From: Dirofilaria immitis
Taxonomy: Eukaryota > Nematoda > Chromadorea > Rhabditida > Onchocercidae
NCBI GenBank assembly: GCA_024305405.1
Contig: JAKNDB010000092.1
Location: forward strand, 1,031,001 to 1,095,000
Direction of reading: 5' to 3'
Length of the DNA: 64,000 nt
In this document: piece by piece, positions 55,501-64,000 of the stretch
Layout of the letters: the number at the start of each line of letters is the position of its first letter
Position numbering within the stretch: the first letter of the stretch is position 1
The notes under the pieces: model-generated
Database searches by the model: none
The model's input: the letters and a program-made list of their open reading frames with translations, nothing else
What the model was told of the DNA's origin: nothing
Position numbers and translations under genes: made by a program

Positions 55501-58375
55501 TCTAACGCATTCTTCAACACGCTGCTTTGCAGCATAAATATCTTTCAAGTTTTATCTAATACGTAATATAACTCACTCGGTAATGACATTGGATACGAAC
55601 GTGGAAGCAAACTTTTTGTGGTCGTTTAGATGTTTTCAAATCAGAACTACTGATAGAAGGCTTGAGTTGATAAGTATCTGAACAACTCGATAATTTATTA
55701 TCAGAATGTTCAATCTCATTATCACTCACATTTGATGAGGCTCTCTGCATAATGTCGCAACAAAGAGATATTAGTAGCATAAATGAATAGCAAGTTAACG
55801 ATAAATATAACAGTTAGTAATTGATGAGGAATAAGCAGCACATGGACTATTCAAGAAGATAGATCAATTAACTAAGTCATTTCAGCACAATCGATTGGTG
55901 AGCAAACTTGGTAAAGAAGTAGTTCTGATGAGAAAACTAAGGATGTGAGGTCTAAGATGTTGTTTACCCGATGTGACATTCCCCATTTTCTAAGCAGATG
56001 TTATTATTCCCAAACGAAAGCATTGGGCTAGTTGTGCATACATACATGCATAAATGAACATGTATAGGCATTATTTTCAGGTAATACCTCTCCACCACTC
56101 CAGATTGTCCTCTCCACCTCTCCATTTCCTAGTTATGCAATACATAAACTGCTAAAACAATCACAATAACTGACACTGTACCTAGAGAGAAGAAAAGAAA
56201 AAAATCATCTTACCTGCATGTCTCTTTCGACTACTTGTAGGTCGAGGATGAGATTCTGAAAAAGTACATATTCATAATGTTTTATATTCATGTATATAGA
56301 AATTTCCATCAGTAAAGTTATGTATGGTAAATATACAAAGACTGCTTGACCTCTGAACAAATATTATACACCTACAAACAAGAAATTGTCTTCATGGGTC
56401 ATATTTTAAACAAAAAATTTTGATACAAATGTTTTCTGCTTCGATATTTGAATAATTACGAAGATTCAATTTTCAATATTTATTTTATCTTATACCAGAA
56501 TTTGATAAATGCAATTCTTTTCTGCTAGCTTACCACAGTCCGACTGAAGTAAAGCTTGTGAACTGGAAGATCCCTGTGAATCACTATATCGTGGATTCAC
56601 TGGATGTGTTTCTGAATTCCCCGCAGACGATATAGTTCCCATTTCTGATTTTCGTCCCTAAAAATAAAAAAAGTGGTTTTTCATGTTTTTAGAAAGATTA
56701 AAAAATAATTTTTGTATTATATTCATCAACTTCTTCCTGTTAATCATATAAGTTCCTCAATGATTTTGGGCATTTACAACTTTTGTTTTGCTTTGCTAAT
56801 ATTATCGTTTCGAGATTAAATAAGTATAGAATTTCGCAAACATCAAATAATACGCTTTAAGCTTGAAACAATACTTTTGATGCAGGAATCATTTGCTGTG
56901 AGGTGTTTTGAGAGATATAACGATCAGAATTGGATATGTAATCACTATTCCATCCACCGTAATTGTTAACTGAACAACAATTGTTTTGACCATCCGTTGT
57001 TGATGACATGAAACTTGTAGCAGCCAGATCGCTCGTCCACGAACCGCCTTCACTCCTTCCATTTCTTTAACAAAAATCCTATACAGTTGAACTATTTATT
57101 TCTATCTCATAGATAAGGAAAGTTATCAATCCTTCAAACAGTGATTTCCCTGTTGAGTATTCTACTGCTATAAACACAGCATAATTAACACAATGTACGA
57201 ACACATTCATTTATAAAAATAAGTAACAGAAATTAAAGAAAACCTATTAATTATTTAAAACAAAATAATAAAACGATAACGGGAATTACTTCCGAAATTC
57301 TTCTGAAAAGATGAATATGTCAGCTGTTCAATAAAAGTTTTTATGTTTCGTAATATATTAAGCAATTATTTCCAAAGAAAAAAAAGTTTAAGTTTGGATT
57401 ACAGGAATATTTTGAGACCAGATAAAATCTGATCATATAGCAACGGTGAAATGAATATTTACTTCACCTCAGTATATAAATTTAAGGTTTTGTTATTTCT
57501 GACCAATAAAAGAAATAGACACCAAATAATATGCACTAATTAGATGATACATTGGAAAGAATTACGATTTACGAAAATGATCCCTTTCCGCTAATTCATC
57601 TAAATCATTTCATGTGGAAATAATCCGCATTAATCCTTTTTTTTCGCTTTTTTCGCTCAAAGCAAAAAAAGTATAAAAAGGAGTACAATTAGCTTTTGTT
57701 AATTCCTATCCACTTTTTCCAAAGATTTGTCTGGATCACTGGCTATAGAAAATAAAAAAAGGTTTTTGTTTAATTTATACAGGAAACACAAAATTATCCT
57801 TTACTGAACATAAATTTTAGAATCAAATTTGATTTATATTTAGTCTAATTAAAATAAAGAAAAAAGAAGAAAAAGTGAATGAATAAGAGGCATAAACTTC
57901 TTGTAATACAAATCATATCCTACCTTACGTTCATCCCGGAATCTTCATCAAGTTGTTGTCCAGAGATCGAACTGCTCCAAGCAGTGCTTTTCGCCTACAA
58001 CCGAATTTTAATGAATTTTTTTGGTGCAAAATTGAATCATTCTCATATGATTTCATTTTAGGTCTTCAATTTACCGGAAAAAAGATGGGAATTATCGTCA
58101 TTAAATTTTGAGATATCATTATAGATAACTCTAAAAATAAATTCGAAAAGTGATAATTCAGCAGTAATCCGTTCCTATATTTATTTCTTTTCGGATTACT
58201 TTTATCAAATAAGATAATATCAGCAATTTCTACGTTTATAGTAATTACCAAAAAAATGAAATACTTTTGAATTCAAGTCTGCTACGTTGTTTACGGTAAT
58301 CGCAGAATTAGTTGAAAGATGTCCCGCGAAATAATGCTGATATAACGATGGCTGCGTTGAACTTGCTGCTGCCAT
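52583..58375 (-). CDS. E2F: E2F transcription factor, 14 exons
   Basis: Exons: 58265-58375, 57924-57994, 56875-57064, 56534-56657, 56214-56255, 55597-55677, 55280-55395, 54924-55051, 54398-54571, 54104-54224, 53913-54002, 53305-53425, 53068-53187, 52583-52719, about 541 aa. It should bind E2F sites with a DP partner and control cell-cycle genes. Residues 1-206 are Ser/Thr/Asn-rich with a basic SSRKRH. The winged helix spans about 215-282 ([14 protein letters not shown], then the signature [15 protein letters not shown]). A leucine-rich dimerisation helix is at about 295-340 ([20 protein letters not shown]). The marked box follows ([31 protein letters not shown], to 416). The C-terminus [16 protein letters not shown] matches the pocket-protein (Rb-family) binding motif, so this is a retained activator/repressor-type E2F, not E2F7/8. 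Acceptors for exon 6 (55677 rather than 55744) and exon 9 (54571 or 54556) were chosen by phase. The closest C. elegans counterpart is probably efl-1. Confidence 0.88.
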
Positions 58376-60249
58376 ACGTTTACTGACTTTATCGATAATT
58401 TATCAGTTATTGGAATCAACTCATTATAAGCTGAAATTTTTGCAACAACTTTGGAATTTCTATAATAAATGAAAAAAAGAACAACGATCAACTCATAAAC
58501 ACGCGAGTTATGAAATGATTGATGTTTACGCTTAATATTTCAAAAATTTAGGGTAATTTCTCCAATACAATACGTTATCAGTAAGTATCGACTGATCAAT
58601 GAATGAAAAATTGATGAACTACTCAGCTATTTTCTTACATTTCATTTTTTCCCAATGATATATTTTCTTCAAATAATGATAAGTTTTCCTTTGCCTGCAG
58701 TAATGAATCAAACCAATTAGAAAAATAATCAATCAATTCGACCAATAATTAAAGGAAAAAAACCACTAAGTATTAAATTTGCCTTCATTTAAACATGATT
58801 ATCGATTAACCAATCAAATAATAAAATTTACGAAAGGAAAAAAGGAGCAAGAAAATTAAAATTCTTATTATTTTAAGTATGGTACACTCCATGAATCTAA
58901 AATAATTCGTTCATGGATGTAGAATAATGTTTCATTTTGAATTTGGTGTTCAAAAATTAGTGGCTTTCAAACTCACCACTTGGGACACAAAGATATCAGC
59001 AAGTAGATGATCAACTAAATGATCCAGTACATATTTAATCGTGAAAATGCATAAAAAAATTTAATCGTGAAAAGGTGGTGATCAACGCAGTTTAGAATAA
59101 CGTATAAAACATGGATTAAATAAATGATTGATAACACCTAACGAAATTTTAATCAATAAATGAACAATGATAAATATTTGGCAACGACAAGGAAGTGAAA
59201 TAATATTAAGAAAATGATAAGAAAGTGAAATAATTTTACTAGAAATTATATAGATATCCTAGAAACAATAGAAATGAAAGGCACATAATTTATTTTATGT
59301 TCATCAGTGAGATGTGTGCAACGATAGATACGGACATTAACACCTGTTATGAATTCAACCTGTTTAATAACTATTCTGATTCATTCACTGTTTGATTAAA
59401 CTGTAATCATAACAATTTGCTGAGAATAATGACAAATATCTGTTACTATATATTAACAAAAATGAAGATAAGAAAAAATCGTTGTACCTTAGCATTGAAT
59501 AGAACCGATAATTTTCGTAATAATACTGTTAGTATCATGTTGATAATGCGACAAAAATGATTAATTGATAATGATCAAACTAATAAGATTATAGTAATAA
59601 TAATAATAATAGTTATGTTAATAAAAAAACAAAGAATAATTAATTACACTTTAGAATTGGAAAGAATTGATCATAAAACGTTATAGAATTAACTGATAAT
59701 GATCATCATATTAATTTAGTTAAATGATAACGATGAGTAATAAAAGACAATTAATAACGGTAATCAAAAAAATGAAATCGACAGGGATAACTAATGAAAT
59801 AAAAGAATAATCTATGAGGAAATCTTAGCAGAAAATTATAATATAAGATGTTCTGATAGACAGGATATAAAAGAAAAGTTGTAGCATGAGATATCTTGAT
59901 AGACGGTGTATGAATGGGAAAGCCATATTACGAGATATTTTGCGAAGCAGGGTATTGAAAAAAATTATACAATGATATATCTTAAGATACAGAGAATGAA
60001 AAAGAAAAATTGTAGTATAAGATATCTTGATAGACGGGGTATGAAAGAATGCACATCTACTGTGAATAATACCCTGTCCGATTAGACAATCCGCGAAATG
60101 TGTTTTATCGGTCGAATCAATTTGTCAGGATTGATCGTTTGTACGACATTCCTAACTGATTTTCTTTCCGCAACTTCTCGAAAAACAAAATAACAAGAAG
60201 ATTATTAATAATACGGAACATAAATGATTATTATAGGACTCGTCTGCTA
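58376..60249. other. Region upstream of the E2F start codon
   Basis: No supported exon. AT-rich, with a TAA run near 59597-59611 and a minisatellite at 59838-60053. The E2F promoter or 5' UTR may lie here. Confidence 0.5.
59838..60053. repeat. Minisatellite, 5 copies of a ~44-bp unit
   Basis: The unit is approximately GTAGTATAAGATATCTTGAT followed by AGACGGGGTATGAAAGAA. Copies start near 59838, 59881, 59926, 59966 and 60010. The second and fifth are the best conserved and the third is the most degenerate. Confidence 0.75.
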
Positions 60250-60431
60250 TTAGTACTTCCGGAACGGTGCGGGCTGGGATCCAGGCGTAGAATAGCTCAT
60301 CCTTCCATTATCTAACGCGGTAGCTCTATGAACCAAAAATTGTCAATGAATGCCAAATGCACCGAACCAACATACCCCTTCCCTCCTTCTGGGATACGAT
60401 CGATTCCTTACGCCCTCCTCTCCGGAAGCAT
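60250..60431 (-). CDS. Candidate GC-rich two-exon short frame or alternative 5' exons
   Basis: A GC-rich island in AT-rich surroundings. On the minus strand an ATG at 60431 opens MLPERR, reaching a donor GC|GTAAGG at 60411. After an 86-bp intron ending TTCATAG, the frame continues in phase from 60325 (ALDNGRMSYSTPGSQP, then APFRKY) to a stop at 60250, for 31 aa in total. No family is recognised. The AA|GTACTA just before the stop could act as a donor. Its phase would allow joining to E2F exon 3, which would make these alternative E2F 5' exons. Both readings are inference. A CA repeat sits directly upstream. A 5' UTR or a conserved promoter is also possible. Confidence 0.25.
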
Positions 60432-60448
60432 GGGGTGTGCACATAGAA

Positions 60449-62678
<2,230 letters not shown>

Positions 62679-63981
62679 TCAGTCATAATGCATGGAAATG
62701 AATAACTTCTCAACCATAGTAATAATTTCAGCATGTGTTTTAGAAAATACGAATTCCATTGTAAAAAAATGTTCTCTTACGAAATCAATGAAATCACAAA
62801 CCAAAATGATCGAATTCATCCATCCTAGAGAAACAACTGTCTTCCCTATCGTGTGTTTTTGAATCAACATCTTTTGAATTTTGTATTCCGATGACCTGCC
62901 ATGTTTTCTTTTACGGCGGAGTGGTAGCAAACTTGTGGTAGAAGTGCCAGGTACTGAAAATTCAGAGCACGATTCCTTCGACGGAATATTCTCATTCAGA
63001 TTTTGAAGGCCATTTTCTTCGTTCATCATAATACAGTATCTAAATTTTATTAAGAAATAAAGTTTAGTACTTGAATAGTGCTAAAAAAAAGTTTAACTCA
63101 AGATCTCTGTTAGCTCTGTCGATCAAACATAAACATTTATATTTTGTTAAGAATTCGTGAACATTATTTATATTTTGTTAAAAATTCGTGGAACATTCCT
63201 TATTCCTTATTTCGTCGATGTTTTCCGGTTAAAAATATATATTTTGCTAATGTACGATAATGATTCGTTTCTTATCTCAAATTATGAAACAATGAGATTT
63301 CCTAAAAAAATAAATGAAATTTCTTTATAATCTTACCGAGATTGCGGCAACTGCTTATAAGGCATCAGAAATTTTAACTCTTCGGAAAATTTGAATGATG
63401 GAAATCGGCAATCATTAGGTTCCATATTTCTGATTTTATTGATGAATCGTACATACTGATCTCTCAAAGACTTCCACTGTCTCGCTATGTCATCCGCTAA
63501 ATACTATTCTTATGCTAATTATTCTTAGAAATGGCTTTTTCTGTTATTCCTTACATTTTTGCAATCATTCTGACATGCACGTTTTTCTTCCCTTTCGTTT
63601 TGTTTTTTGTTAACTACTGTAATCATGGAAAAGAATACAGAACAAAAATTGTCAAATTCTGATGTGTAAACCATATTATTCATATCTGCACAACTTCTCA
63701 AAATATGAAGCCAGCCTATATCAAGATCATCCATTTCACAGTATTTCAAATAATTTGCGTATGAAATGTTTCAGAAATCCTTGCAGTATTCATATTAACA
63801 ATCATTTCGAAAGTACCATTCAAAGCGAATCCCGTTCGATGATAGAAAGATTCGATGACTTCGTTCCTTTCACTTGCCGCATACTGTAAATCTCTATATT
63901 TTGGATGATTGTGATCCCACAAACATGGTCGCTTCTTCATTTCTTGTATTAAAATTTCACGCAGATCATCCGTCCATGTTA
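62679..63981 (-). CDS. MADF-domain protein, 3' part of gene (runs off the window)
   Basis: Three exons are visible: 63817-63981, 63337-63496 and 62679-63039. They join in phase and give about 228 residues to the stop. Exon 1 here begins after a TTTCAG acceptor with an incomplete codon, so at least one exon lies beyond the window. The first two exons form a MADF domain, a Myb/SANT-related DNA-binding fold: KKRPCLWDHNHPKYRD, then DDIARQWKSLRDQYVRF and an FPSFKFSEELKFLMPY end. Proteins with this domain act as sequence-specific transcription regulators. The C-terminal part has a basic LRRKRKHGR nuclear-signal-like stretch and a hydrophobic tail with no recognisable BESS motif. Precise function is not known. 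Confidence 0.8.
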
Positions 63982-64000
63982 CTGAAATTATTTTTATAAA

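Overview
This window looks like nuclear DNA from a parasitic nematode, probably a filarial or related spirurid worm. That is inferred from the very AT-rich sequence, compact genes split by many introns, nematode-type acceptors (TTTTCAG, TTTTTAG, also AAG), and a gene set that includes a membrane-tethered cholinesterase-like carboxylesterase and a Ly6/uPAR-fold protein. The species cannot be named from sequence alone. No tRNA, rRNA, CRISPR array or recognisable bacterial insertion was seen. All seven recognisable genes lie on the minus strand, so the text reads from high to low coordinates.

Layout from low to high coordinates. 1-8.4 kb is gene-poor and repeat-derived: a decayed C2H2 zinc-finger array (2.1-2.8 kb), a diverged 48-bp direct repeat, paired TCGCGA palindromes, and an LTR-like block with a TATA box, polyA signal and primer-binding-site-like sequence (5.79-6.04 kb). 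8.4-13.8 kb is a 12-exon UTP6 (small-subunit processome, HAT repeats). 14.8-16.9 kb is a 3-exon RING+PHD protein like PHRF1. 18.8-24.1 kb is an 8-exon PKA-like kinase closest in layout to PRKX. 24.1-34.1 kb is a 10-kb AT-rich gene desert with a 1.2-kb diverged segmental duplication. 34.1-42.4 kb is a 14-exon transmembrane carboxylesterase with an intact Ser-Glu-His triad. 46.0-47.2 kb is a small Ly6-domain protein. 52.6-58.4 kb is a 14-exon E2F with DNA-binding, dimerisation, marked-box and pocket-protein-binding regions. 62.7-64.0 kb is the 3' part of a MADF-domain gene that runs off the window.

Exon models were built by hand from splice sites and reading-frame phase. Phase closes across every junction except one place in UTP6 and one homopolymer in the kinase, where a single-base slip is needed; two slips in otherwise conserved genes suggest assembly indels. 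The genes do not form an obvious pathway: ribosome biogenesis, chromatin or transcription (PHRF1-like, E2F, MADF), signalling (PRKX-like) and secreted or surface proteins (esterase, Ly6) are mixed, as is common in nematode genomes. I found no convincing new multi-gene system. The more unusual signals are small: an inverted copy of a UTP6 exon inside a UTP6 intron, a tandem duplication across a kinase exon end and its splice donor, a foldback element in the PHRF1-like intron, a compact array of nuclear-receptor-like half-sites, and a GC-rich two-exon candidate next to a long CA repeat upstream of E2F.
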